Source of the DNA: an uncultured Tidjanibacter sp.
Lineage (GTDB): Bacteria > Bacteroidota > Bacteroidia > Bacteroidales > Rikenellaceae
Direction of reading: 5' to 3'
DNA length: 20,456 bases
NCBI GenBank assembly: GCA_934663885.1
Contig: CAKUKW010000013.1
Location: forward strand, 1-20,456
Part shown: positions 7,258 to 15,227 of the stretch, piece after piece
Position numbering within the stretch: the first letter of the stretch is position 1
Layout: the number at the start of each line of letters is the position of its first letter
Made by a program: the position numbers and the translations under genes
The notes under the pieces: generated by a model
The model's database searches: none
What the model saw: only the letters and a program-made list of their open reading frames with translations
What the model was told of the DNA's origin: nothing

Positions 7258-10200
7258 ATGAGCGACGAAAAAGAGATCAGGAACGACGAACCGGAAAACG
7301 GAATAAGTAATCACGCCAGCGATGAAGCGGTTTTCGCGGAAGAGGGGAACGGTGACGGTCCCTCTTCCGGGGAGGATGATGCCGTAGAGAATGTGGAGGA
7401 GGAATCCGCCGGGTTGCCGCACAGGAAAGTGTCGGGCAAATATGAAAAACTTACTTCGGAAGACACTTCGCGTAAGCGTCTTACGGGTATGTATAAGGAC
7501 TGGTTCCTGGATTATGCGTCGTATGTGATCCTGGAGAGGGCCGTGCCTCATGTCGAGGATGGTTTCAAGCCTGTCCAGAGGCGCATAATGCACTCGATGC
7601 GCAGGCTCGACGACGGCCGTTACAACAAGGTGGCCAACGTGATAGGCCACACGATGCAGTTCCATCCCCACGGCGACGCGTCCATCGGCGACGCGCTGGT
7701 GCAGTTGGGCCAGAAAGATTTGCTGATAGATATGCAGGGCAACTGGGGTAACCTGCTGACGGGCGACGGTGCGGCCGCACCTCGGTATATCGAAGCCCGC
7801 CTGAGTAAATTCGCCCTCGAGGTGGTCTTCAACCCGAAGACTACCGAGTGGATGCTCACTTACGACGGCCGCAACCAGGAGCCTGTTACACTGCCCGTGA
7901 AATTCCCGCTGCTGCTCGCGCAGGGCGTGGAGGGTATAGCCGTCGGTCTTGCGTCGAAAATACTTCCCCACAATTTCAACGAACTTATCGAAGCCAGTAT
8001 AGAGCACCTGAAGGGTAGGCCCTTCGTGCTTTATCCCGATTTTCCTACGGGCGGCCATATCGACGTCAGCCGTTACAACGACGGCCTGCGCGGAGGGGCT
8101 GTGAAGGTCAGGGCCAGGATAGCGAAGATCGACAAGCGTACCCTTGCCATAACAGAAATACCCTACGGCACGACCACCGAGTCGATAAAGGAATCGATAA
8201 TAAAGGCCAACGAAAAAGGCAAGATTAAGATAAAGAAAGTAGACGATAACACGGCGGCCAACGTAGAGATCATAGTACACGTCAGCAACGACGAATCGAC
8301 GGACAAGACGATAGACGCCCTGTACGCCTTCACGGAGTGCGAGGTGTCGATCTCTCCCAACGCGTGCGTGATATGCGACGAAAAACCGCACTTCATCGGG
8401 GTAACGGAGATATTGAGGCGTAACACCGAGAGGACGAAGGAGCTTCTCGGGAAAGAACTGGAGATACGGCTCGGGGAACTCGATGAGGAGTGGCACATGG
8501 CTTCGCTGGAAAGGATCTTCATCGAGAACAAGATGTATCAGGCCATAGAGGGCCAAACCTCGCGCGAGGCTGCCTACGATGCGGTGGACGCCCGCCTGCA
8601 GCCTTTCAAAAACAGGCTTAGGCGAGAGGTTACGCGCGAAGATATAGTTAAGCTGACCGAGCTGAAATTCATCCGTATTTCGAAGTACGATTCCGCGAAG
8701 GCCGACAACCAGATAAAGGGTATCGAGGACGAGATGGAGAAGGTCAGGCACGACCTCGAACACCTTACAGACTATGCGATAGCCTGGTACAGGAAAATCG
8801 GGGATAAATACGGCAAGGGGCGCGAACGGAAAAGCGAAATCAGGGAATTTGACAATATAGAAGCTACGAAGGTCGTGGTCGCCAACGCCAAACTCTACGT
8901 CGACCGCGCCGGAGGTTTCTTCGGTATTGGCAATTCGATGAAAAAAGACGAGTATGTCTGTGACTGCTCCGACATAGACGACGTGATAGTATTCTCTGCC
9001 GAGGGAAAATATATAGTTACCAAAGTCAGCGAAAAGGCTTTCTTCGCTCCCGACATTTATTACATAGGTGTGTTCAAGAAAAATGACGAGCGCACCATTT
9101 ACAATGTCCTTTACCGCGACGGCGAGAAGGGGGCCATACTGATGAAGCGGTGCGCCATTAAAGGGGTTACCCGCGACAAGGAGTACGATATCACGAAAGG
9201 TACGAAAGGGAGCAAGATACTATATATGAGCGTCAACCCCAACGGAGAGGCGGAGGTACTCAAGGTTATGTTCAGGCAGCGGGCTAGGCTCAAGAAATCG
9301 GTAGTCGACCTCGATTTCAGCAAGCTCGCCATAAAGGGACGCCAGTCGCAGGGGAATCTGTTCTCAAGGTACGCCATCCACAAGATAATGGTCAAGGAGA
9401 AAGGCGCATCGACACTGGCCGGACAGAATATATGGTTCGACGAGGATGTGCTCAAGATGAATACCGACGGCCGCGGGCAGCTTCTGGGCGAATTCCAGGG
9501 GGACGACAGGGTTATAGTTTTCACGGCTAAGGGTCAGTACTACCTGACGGGGTATGATGTGCTTCACCATTTCCCCGAGGATACCATACGTGTAGAGAAA
9601 TATGCTCCGGATACCGTTTACAGCGTGGCTTATTTCGATGCCGCCAGCAAGTATTATTACCTGAAGCGGTTCCAGGCGGAGCTTACCGAAAGGATGCAGG
9701 ATTTCGTGGATGCCGAAAACCCGAAATCGAAGATGGTAGCGATGAGCTGCGATATTTATCCCAGCCTGGAGGTGGTTTATGCCGGTATGCATAAGACCCG
9801 CCCGGCGGATATCATCGACGTGGCGGAATTCATAGGCGTCAAGAGCAACAAAGCGAAGGGTAAGAGGGTAACCACGTTCGAAGTTTCTAAGATACGTTTC
9901 GTAGATCCGGTAATTCCGGATGAGCCCGGGGGAGGCGGTGATTCGTACGATGATGGTGGGGAAGAAGGATTGTCGACTGGAGATTCGGGAAGTGAGCAAT
10001 ACGAAGCCTCGGGGGAATCGGGAAAGGTAGATGCACCCATGTCTGAAAATACCGGCCAGGAGGCATCTTCGGTAACGGATTCAGGGCAGCAGCCGTCAGA
10101 GGGCAGAGAAGAAAACCATTCTTTGCCGGAGCAGTTCCCGCCCATTGTAAAAAAGAGTGTAAGGGGAAGGAAGCCGTATCAAAAACCTGCCGGAGACGCT

Positions 10201-10392
10201 GCCGGGATTGACTACTCCGAAACTAAAAAGGCACCGGCCGGAGAACAGATTGCCGTACCGGGTGCAGAGCCTGAGAAGCCGGTGGTGCGCAGGAGCACTG
10301 TGATTGTTGCTGACGACGACCTTATCATAGAGCAGGCGGAAGACGTGGACGAAACACGTAACCCCAATATCCAGCAACTCAATCTTTTTTAA
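7258..10392 (+). CDS. parC: DNA topoisomerase IV subunit A (ParC), with extended acidic tails
   Basis: This 1044-residue protein is the DNA-cutting subunit of topoisomerase IV. Residues 1-60 are acidic and low in complexity. The winged-helix/tower breakage-reunion core follows, with the catalytic Tyr177 in AAPRYIEAR and the quinolone-determining stretch HPHGDASIGDALV at 136-148. A GyrA-like beta-pinwheel C-terminal domain covers about 540-870. Its box region reads KGRQSQGNL rather than the gyrase QRRGGKG box, which favours ParC over GyrA. Residues about 875-1044 are a Gly/Ser/Glu-rich, likely disordered tail with a basic patch (VRGRKPYQKP) and the terminal residues QQLNLF. The protein is clearly longer than typical ParC because of both tails. 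ATG 7258 is the natural start. A strong palindrome ends the unit before aroK. Confidence 0.92.
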   Translation: MSDEKEIRNDEPENGISNHASDEAVFAEEGNGDGPSSGEDDAVENVEEESAGLPHRKVSGKYEKLTSEDTSRKRLTGMYKDWFLDYASYVILERAVPHVEDGFKPVQRRIMHSMRRLDDGRYNKVANVIGHTMQFHPHGDASIGDALVQLGQKDLLIDMQGNWGNLLTGDGAAAPRYIEARLSKFALEVVFNPKTTEWMLTYDGRNQEPVTLPVKFPLLLAQGVEGIAVGLASKILPHNFNELIEASIEHLKGRPFVLYPDFPTGGHIDVSRYNDGLRGGAVKVRARIAKIDKRTLAITEIPYGTTTESIKESIIKANEKGKIKIKKVDDNTAANVEIIVHVSNDESTDKTIDALYAFTECEVSISPNACVICDEKPHFIGVTEILRRNTERTKELLGKELEIRLGELDEEWHMASLERIFIENKMYQAIEGQTSREAAYDAVDARLQPFKNRLRREVTREDIVKLTELKFIRISKYDSAKADNQIKGIEDEMEKVRHDLEHLTDYAIAWYRKIGDKYGKGRERKSEIREFDNIEATKVVVANAKLYVDRAGGFFGIGNSMKKDEYVCDCSDIDDVIVFSAEGKYIVTKVSEKAFFAPDIYYIGVFKKNDERTIYNVLYRDGEKGAILMKRCAIKGVTRDKEYDITKGTKGSKILYMSVNPNGEAEVLKVMFRQRARLKKSVVDLDFSKLAIKGRQSQGNLFSRYAIHKIMVKEKGASTLAGQNIWFDEDVLKMNTDGRGQLLGEFQGDDRVIVFTAKGQYYLTGYDVLHHFPEDTIRVEKYAPDTVYSVAYFDAASKYYYLKRFQAELTERMQDFVDAENPKSKMVAMSCDIYPSLEVVYAGMHKTRPADIIDVAEFIGVKSNKAKGKRVTTFEVSKIRFVDPVIPDEPGGGGDSYDDGGEEGLSTGDSGSEQYEASGESGKVDAPMSENTGQEASSVTDSGQQPSEGREENHSLPEQFPPIVKKSVRGRKPYQKPAGDAAGIDYSETKKAPAGEQIAVPGAEPEKPVVRRSTVIVADDDLIIEQAEDVDETRNPNIQQLNLF

Positions 10393-10399
10393 ACATACC

Positions 10400-10437
10400 G
10401 GAGCGGGGTTTTTAAAATATTTTAAAAACCCCGCTCC
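10400..10437 (+). terminator. Perfect 38-bp palindrome between parC and aroK, probable terminator
   Basis: Two perfect 18-base arms (10400-10417 and 10420-10437) flank TA. The outer part is GGAGCGGGG and the inner part is a T5A4 / T4A5 block. It starts 8 bp after the parC stop and ends 17 bp before the aroK ATG. There is no T-run beyond the stem, but pairing of the GC-rich arms with an AT loop would give a stable hairpin, so termination or attenuation is likely. Confidence 0.55.
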
Positions 10438-10454
10438 TTGAATAACCTGCGAAT

Positions 10455-10982
10455 ATGATTCTTTTCCTTACTGGTTTTATGGGATGCGGCAAAAGCACGG
10501 TCGGCCGCAGGGTAGCCGCAAGACTCGGGTATCATTTTATCGATATGGATAAGGAGATTGAGGACTGGGCAGGTAAAAGCATTGTTGAAATATTCCGTGA
10601 TTCCGGTGAAGAAGCGTTCAGGGAGATGGAGCGGAAAATGCTCCTGGAAGTGCCGGCCAGGGGCGATATGATAATCGCTACAGGGGGCGGAACCCCGTGT
10701 TTCGGAGATAATCTTGAACTCATGAAATGCAAGGGGAGGGTGGTTTATTTCCGTACGAGCCCGGAAGTCCTGCTGCCGAGGCTCAAACGCGGCCGTAACC
10801 GCCGCCCGAAAATTGCGGATATGGACGACAGCAGCCTTATGGGGTATATTTCGGAAACTATAGGCCGGCGCGAGAAGTATTATTTACAGGCTTCTGTTGT
10901 GATCGACTGCGACGGGGTAGGGGACGAGTATGTCGCAGCCCACCTGGAAAATTACATACTGAATACGGAATCGCAGGGATAA
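10455..10982 (+). CDS. aroK: Shikimate kinase
   Basis: This 175-residue enzyme should phosphorylate shikimate at the 3-hydroxyl with ATP, the fifth step of chorismate synthesis, in the cytoplasm. The P-loop GFMGCGKS is at residues 7-14, the shikimate-binding Asp pair is at Asp30/Asp32 (DMDKEIE), Arg56 lies in EEAFREME, and the Gly-rich shikimate site ATGGGTP is at 75-81. A lid with RGRNRRPK follows near 118-125. Length and motif spacing are normal for the family. The start ATG is preceded by a 38-bp palindrome that separates it from parC, so expression is probably attenuated or independent, though I see no clear promoter in the 17 bases between them. It converges with the LolA-like gene. Confidence 0.95.
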   Translation: MILFLTGFMGCGKSTVGRRVAARLGYHFIDMDKEIEDWAGKSIVEIFRDSGEEAFREMERKMLLEVPARGDMIIATGGGTPCFGDNLELMKCKGRVVYFRTSPEVLLPRLKRGRNRRPKIADMDDSSLMGYISETIGRREKYYLQASVVIDCDGVGDEYVAAHLENYILNTESQG

Positions 10983-11052
10983 TAGGTGGTATTATCGTCT
11001 TTAGCATCCGTATATTTATGCGGTTTGGCCGGGATGTTTGCAATGAAAACAG

Positions 11053-11092
11053 CGCTGATTTTTCTACGGAATAAGATTCAGCGTATTTTTTT
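11053..11092. terminator. Possible bidirectional terminator between aroK and the LolA-like gene
   Basis: CGCTGA (11053-11058) and TCAGCG (11078-11083) form a 6-bp stem with a 19-base loop. On the plus strand it is followed by TATTTTTTT; on the minus strand by CTGTTTTC. It sits between two convergent stop codons. The large loop keeps confidence low. Nothing else was found in 10983-11125. Confidence 0.4.
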
Positions 11093-11125
11093 AATTAATT
11101 TTAAACGCATTTCAGGGCAGGCGGG

Positions 11126-11752
11126 TCACCGGAAGTCTATTATTTCATACCCTTTATATTTGGATGCTTCGAATTCGAACAACGCCTGGTCGGCGGAAGG
11201 CAGTCCCGTAAATTTATCTATGCTGACATTGAGCCTTTCTCCTTCAAAATCATAGGAGACCTGAACCGGAAGATCTGCGGCTATCCCCACGTGCAGCTTT
11301 ACGAGTCCGATGCCGTACATCCTGCCGAGGGATTCGAGCTGTATAAGATGGCATGGTATTCCGTTTACGGTTTCGGTACCCAGATATGTGCTCGAGAATT
11401 CATCCGGAGCGAATTTGAAAGCCCTTGTGGGGTTGTTCAGGATGTTCCGGTTGTTAAGGTCCATGTGGTCTATGACGACCTCCTTGTCGGACGGATTTAT
11501 CTCCCAGCGCGTCTTTCCGTCGCTGAACTGCTCCTGCCGCTGTATTTTTATATAGTACTTGTCGCCGCTCACCACATAGGTGCCGCCTACACTGGTTATC
11601 ATGCCTTTCGAGGTCGCGGTAAAATCTATCCTGTAATTTTCGTATTCGGCCATATTGGCGGTCATGCGGTCGAGTATCCCGCGGCTGTTTTCGTCGGCTT
11701 TCGCAGTAATTGCGAGCGGCAGGAGTGCCAGTACCAGGAATATTTTTTTCAT
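11126..11752 (-). CDS. lolA: LolA-like outer-membrane lipoprotein carrier protein
   Basis: This 208-residue protein has a Sec signal peptide (MKKIFLVLALLPLAITAKA, cleavage after Ala19) and no lipidation Cys, so it should be a soluble periplasmic protein. The mature part has the LolA-like pattern: an N-terminal helix (RGILDRMTANMAEYENYRID), then alternating strands with a surface suited to acyl chains (GGTYVVSGDKYYIKI, DGKTRWEINPSDKEVVID). LolA carries lipoproteins from the LolCDE exporter to the outer membrane. In Bacteroidota I recall this LolA-like family next to ftsK, as here, which strengthens the call. The gene lies downstream of ftsK on the same strand but 447 bp away, so it may have its own promoter. 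None was identified. Exact substrate is inferred; LolB-like or other LolA-fold roles are possible. Confidence 0.8.
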   Translation of the reverse strand: MKKIFLVLALLPLAITAKADENSRGILDRMTANMAEYENYRIDFTATSKGMITSVGGTYVVSGDKYYIKIQRQEQFSDGKTRWEINPSDKEVVIDHMDLNNRNILNNPTRAFKFAPDEFSSTYLGTETVNGIPCHLIQLESLGRMYGIGLVKLHVGIAADLPVQVSYDFEGERLNVSIDKFTGLPSADQALFEFEASKYKGYEIIDFR

Positions 11753-11823
11753 GTTTTTTTCTTTGATAAGTCTGCTTTGGGTTTATAAGTTAATTGACCG
11801 TGTATCCTATACTATTTTTGTTT

Positions 11824-11849
11824 CCACTTTTTGCTTGTCCAAAAAGTGG
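11824..11849. repeat. Inverted repeat CCACTTTTTG / CAAAAAGTGG upstream of the LolA-like gene
   Basis: Perfect 10-bp arms (11824-11833 and 11840-11849) flank a 6-base loop. Outside a small internal loop the pairing can continue through TTTTTG (11815-11820) and CAAAAA (11852-11857). It adjoins the larger nested palindrome at 11881-12054 and may be part of the same intergenic element. Confidence 0.6.
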
Positions 11850-11880
11850 AGCAAAAAAGACCCCGATGTGTTAGAGAGCT

Positions 11881-12054
11881 AAAATCGTTCGCCTAACGCC
11901 TAAAACGGACGGCCTTCGCCGATTTTGGCTGCGCTACGCTTGCCTTCCTCCTCGCGGCTCAGGCGAATTCGAGCGAGCTCGTCCGCCTCTCGCTCCGCAG
12001 CGTCGGCTGGAACCAAAATGTCTCCGTTTTGAGCGACTTTTAGTCTCCGATTTT
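11881..12054. repeat. Nested inverted-repeat element between ftsK and the LolA-like gene
   Basis: Four pairs of short arms are nested around one centre: AAAATCG 11881-11887 with CGATTTT 12048-12054; AAAACGGA 11902-11909 with TCCGTTTT 12023-12030; ATTTTGG 11922-11928 with CCAAAAT 12013-12019; GCTGCG 11928-11933 with CGCAGC 11996-12001. The core is GC-rich and includes CGAGCTCG. No credible protein is encoded. The pattern suggests a long, interrupted stem in DNA or RNA and looks like a dispersed intergenic repeat. The remaining gene-free bases, 12055-12199, show no feature I can support. Confidence 0.55.
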
Positions 12055-12199
12055 TTAACCCTCTCTCGCACGTCGGAAAAATTTAATAACCTATTTTAAA
12101 AGGTCGTATAAGTTTTCACATATTTAATTACCAACGTTAGACGCCGGGAAATAGTTTGCCTGCAGGGCGAAATTTATGCCGGTTAGGCTAAATTCAGGA

Positions 12200-15097
12200 C
12201 TACATTCCCAAATCCATAAGTATTATTTCGAGTGTCGAGAGATCCTTCACGAGCACTTCGCGCGGCTTGCTTCCGTTGGCGCGGCCCACTATCCCGGCCC
12301 TTTCGAGTTGGTCGGTGATCCTTCCCGCGCGGTTGTAACCCAACTCGAAGTTGCGCTGTATCGCCGACGTCGATCCCTGGTCCTTGGAGACCACGAACCT
12401 CGCTATTTCGGCGAACATAGGGTCGAATTTTCCAATGTCTTCCTTCTCGAACGCCTTTTCGCCACGGGGGTCGGGAGGCGAATAATGCGGCAGCTGGTAA
12501 GGCTTCTCGAAGCCCTGCTGCTTGGCTATGAAAGAGGTTACGCTGTCAATTTCGGGAGTGTCGATGAACGCGCACTGGATTCGTGTCAGCTCGCCGTTAA
12601 GGTACATAAGCATATCGCCCATACCTATGAGGTTATTGGCCCCCGGTTGGTCGATAATGGTACGTGAGTCGACCATCGATACTTCTTTGAACGCGATACG
12701 GGCGGGAATATTAGACTTGATAAGCCCCGTAATGACCTTCACGTCGGGCCTCTGTGTAGCGACTATGAGGTGGATGCCGACTGCCCTCGCCTTGGCCGCC
12801 AGACGCGTAATCGGTATCTCGGCCTCACGCCCCGCCGTCATGATCATATCGGCGAACTCATCGATGATGACCACTATGTAAGGCATGAATTTATGCCCGT
12901 CGCGCATTTTCAACTCCCCACGCTGGAGTTTGTCGTTGTAGTCGGCGATATTGCGCTCCCCGGCCTTATTGAGGAGGGTGTAACGCTCTTCCATCACCTG
13001 CACCAGCGAGTTCAGCGTGTTGACTGCCTTCTGCGTGTCGGTTATGATGGCACTGTCCTCCGACTCCATGCAGGCCAGGAAGTGGTTCTCGAGCTTGGCG
13101 TACAGCGAAAGCTCGACCTGTTTCGGGTCTACCAGCACGAATTTCAGTTCCGCCGGGTGTTTCTTGTAGAGCAGGGATGTGATGATCGCGTTCAGTCCGA
13201 CCGATTTACCCTGCCCGGTGGCTCCCGCTACGAGCAGGTGGGGCATCTTGGTAAGGTCGCCTATGTAAAGCTCGTTGTATATGGTGCGCCCGAGGGCTAT
13301 CGGCAGTCGGTAGTTGCAGTCCTGGAATTTGCGGGTGTTTATGATAGAGAGCATCGATACTATCTCGCGCTTGCTGTTCGGCACCTCGATACCGATAGTG
13401 CCACGTCCCTGCCCGAGCGTAACGATACGTATCCCCTGCACTTTCAGCGCAAGGGCGATATCTTCTTCCAGTCCCCGTATCTTGGACACTTTTACTCCCT
13501 GCGCGGGCTCTATCTCGTAAAGGGTTACCGTTGGGCCTACGGTTGCCTTTATAGTGTCGGTTATCCTGATGCCGAAGTCTTCGAGCTTGGAGCGGATTAC
13601 GCGCTGGTTCTCCTGTATCTCTTCCCGGCTTATTTCTACACCCACCTTGTGGTCGGCGAGGATTTGCCAGGGAGGCTTCTGGTATCGGGGCAGCTTGCGC
13701 GTCGGGTCGCGGAACATGAGATCCTCCTCTTCGGCTTCCGCATCCCTGCGCTCCTTTAGAAGCACTTCCATATCCTCGTCGCCAGTCGTAACCACCACTC
13801 CTCCCGTACCTATCACCGCGTCGGAGTTTTCCGCGGCAGGTGTGTTTCCTGATAAGTTTTCTTCCACCGTGAGGGCGGAAGCGCTTCCGGCCGTCAGTAT
13901 CTCTATATTATCGTCTGCCGATGTTTCACTGACCGCCTTTATCCTCCTTGCAGGCTTTTCACCGTCCCTCAGTGAAGACGCCATGACCCTGTCGCCGCGA
14001 ATGTCTATAACTTCGAAATCGTCGGTGGAGGTGGTTTCCGGGTTGTAACGGAGTCCGGGATTACCAGCTTTTACACTCTCTTCCTCCTCCGAACCACTGA
14101 GGACGACGAACATATCCGAGCCCGGGTCTTCCCTTTGGGCTGTTATTTCTACAAACTCCTCCTCCTGCGAACGTACTATTTCAACATCGTCGCCTGAGTA
14201 GTCTCTCTTTTCGGCATATTCTTCCATATCTTCCCACGGAGCCGTGGCCGTCATCCTGGCTTCTTCTTCAGCAGCTGCCATAGCCGCGGCTGCCTCCTCT
14301 TCGAGCCTGGCTTCTTCTTCACGCCTTGCAGCGCGCAGGGCTTTCCTGTCTGGTTTCTCTTTTTTCTCCCGTTTAGGGAAGAGCGACCTGAACCATGCAT
14401 CGACCGACGAAACGCGTTCGCGCAGGATACATACGATAAGCACTATCCAGCACATGAGCAGTATTACCCCCGTACCCAGCGGACCGAGGATTCCTGTGAG
14501 CCATTCGGCTACAGCTATGCCCGCTTCTCCTCCGGGCCCGGAGCCGAACATTCCTCCGTGGGTACCGAATACGTAGCCAAGCGTAACGGAGCCGAGTATC
14601 ATGGTTATGAATGCGGTGCGTACCGATTTGTCGAGGAAAACGGGCTTGATGCGCATCGCCCGAAGGCCCAGTATTACAAGGACGACGGGAATGCAAAAAG
14701 CGAATATGCCGAACCATCTGCCCACGAGCAGGCCGGCCACAAGCGCACCGAGTTTGCCGGCGTGGTTATGGATATCCCACGCTTCGGCCAATCCGCCGTT
14801 CCGGAGTATGGCTTCCTGGTCGGCGCTCCATGTAAAGTAATATGATATAATGGCGACAAAGAGGTAAATAGCTATGAAGAGCATTATTATGCCCCACACG
14901 CGCCTCTCGGTGTTGCTCAGTTTCCGTTTGAAGATATTCTTTTTCGCCCGTGGTTTTGAGGTGGGTTTATCTTTGCTGCCCCTGGCGGTTTTTTTACTAC
15001 CCTGGCCGTCGCCTGCTGAGGAAGCCTTCTGGTTCGTGGCTTTTTTTGCATTCGCGGTTTTGGCATCGTTACCGTTGCGGGGCTTACTTTTGGCCAT
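12200..15097 (-). CDS. ftsK: DNA translocase FtsK
   Basis: This 965-residue septal DNA pump moves chromosome termini into daughter cells and helps activate dimer resolution. After a basic, Lys-rich N-terminus, hydrophobic segments lie near residues 67-89, 113-146, 160-178 and 196-226, as expected for the four-helix membrane anchor. A charged Glu/Ala-rich linker runs to about 490. The RecA-like motor follows, with Walker A GATGQGKS (Lys631) and Walker B IIDEFAD (Asp746, Glu747). The gamma winged helix near 895-955 (STSAIQRNFELGYNRAGR) should read the orienting sequences. The frame stays open 37 codons further upstream, to 15208, but a good -7 promoter box lies inside that extension, so I chose the ATG at 15095-15097 (MAKSKPRNG). 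The closing residues are LIMDLGM. Confidence 0.94.
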   Translation of the reverse strand: MAKSKPRNGNDAKTANAKKATNQKASSAGDGQGSKKTARGSKDKPTSKPRAKKNIFKRKLSNTERRVWGIIMLFIAIYLFVAIISYYFTWSADQEAILRNGGLAEAWDIHNHAGKLGALVAGLLVGRWFGIFAFCIPVVLVILGLRAMRIKPVFLDKSVRTAFITMILGSVTLGYVFGTHGGMFGSGPGGEAGIAVAEWLTGILGPLGTGVILLMCWIVLIVCILRERVSSVDAWFRSLFPKREKKEKPDRKALRAARREEEARLEEEAAAAMAAAEEEARMTATAPWEDMEEYAEKRDYSGDDVEIVRSQEEEFVEITAQREDPGSDMFVVLSGSEEEESVKAGNPGLRYNPETTSTDDFEVIDIRGDRVMASSLRDGEKPARRIKAVSETSADDNIEILTAGSASALTVEENLSGNTPAAENSDAVIGTGGVVVTTGDEDMEVLLKERRDAEAEEEDLMFRDPTRKLPRYQKPPWQILADHKVGVEISREEIQENQRVIRSKLEDFGIRITDTIKATVGPTVTLYEIEPAQGVKVSKIRGLEEDIALALKVQGIRIVTLGQGRGTIGIEVPNSKREIVSMLSIINTRKFQDCNYRLPIALGRTIYNELYIGDLTKMPHLLVAGATGQGKSVGLNAIITSLLYKKHPAELKFVLVDPKQVELSLYAKLENHFLACMESEDSAIITDTQKAVNTLNSLVQVMEERYTLLNKAGERNIADYNDKLQRGELKMRDGHKFMPYIVVIIDEFADMIMTAGREAEIPITRLAAKARAVGIHLIVATQRPDVKVITGLIKSNIPARIAFKEVSMVDSRTIIDQPGANNLIGMGDMLMYLNGELTRIQCAFIDTPEIDSVTSFIAKQQGFEKPYQLPHYSPPDPRGEKAFEKEDIGKFDPMFAEIARFVVSKDQGSTSAIQRNFELGYNRAGRITDQLERAGIVGRANGSKPREVLVKDLSTLEIILMDLGM

Positions 15098-15134
15098 ATT
15101 GTCTGGTGGTGCGGGTTTGATATTTACTGACTTG

Positions 15135-15162
15135 CAAAGATACGAAAAAAATAGCATGAAAA
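15135..15162 (-). promoter_or_regulatory. Bacteroidota-type promoter for ftsK
   Basis: TATCTTTG on the minus strand (complement of 15135-15142) is a full match to TAnnTTTG and is followed by C, the commonest context. TTTT at the complement of 15159-15162 may serve as the -33 element, though the spacer is short at 16 bases. It lies 38 bp upstream of the ATG at 15097, so any start codon further upstream would precede the promoter. Confidence 0.55.
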
Positions 15163-15171
15163 CAGAATGCG

Positions 15172-15216
15172 TCCCCTTCGGGGAGCCTGATATTTTGTCG
15201 CTGGACAAAAGATATC
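15172..15216 (-). terminator. Tandem hairpins between murI and ftsK
   Basis: Two hairpins lie just past the murI stop on the minus strand: GATATCTTTTGTC pairing with GACAAAATATC (15189-15216, two-base bulge), then TCCCC / GGGGA with a three-base loop (15172-15184). A weak T-run (GTTTT) follows 15 bases later. They may end murI transcription before the ftsK promoter. Confidence 0.35.
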
Positions 15217-15227
15217 GAGGGGAGTAA

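Noticed and set aside
7255..8763. Long open frame on the minus strand opposite parC
   Set aside because: It mirrors the codon phase of parC, has no recognisable domain or start signals, and lies wholly under a clear topoisomerase gene.
11655..11882. Plus-strand open frame ending in FCLSKKWSKKDPDV across the hairpin upstream of the LolA-like gene
   Set aside because: It is formed from antisense of the signal peptide plus repeat DNA; such endings are typical of translated intergenic repeats.
12770..13759. Open frame of 329 codons on the plus strand opposite ftsK
   Set aside because: It is a shadow of the ftsK motor region; the translated sequence has no family likeness and no upstream signals.
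15098..15208. Upstream extension of ftsK by 37 codons
   Set aside because: A TAnnTTTG promoter box lies inside it and the added residues have no FtsK character; ATG at 15097 is better.
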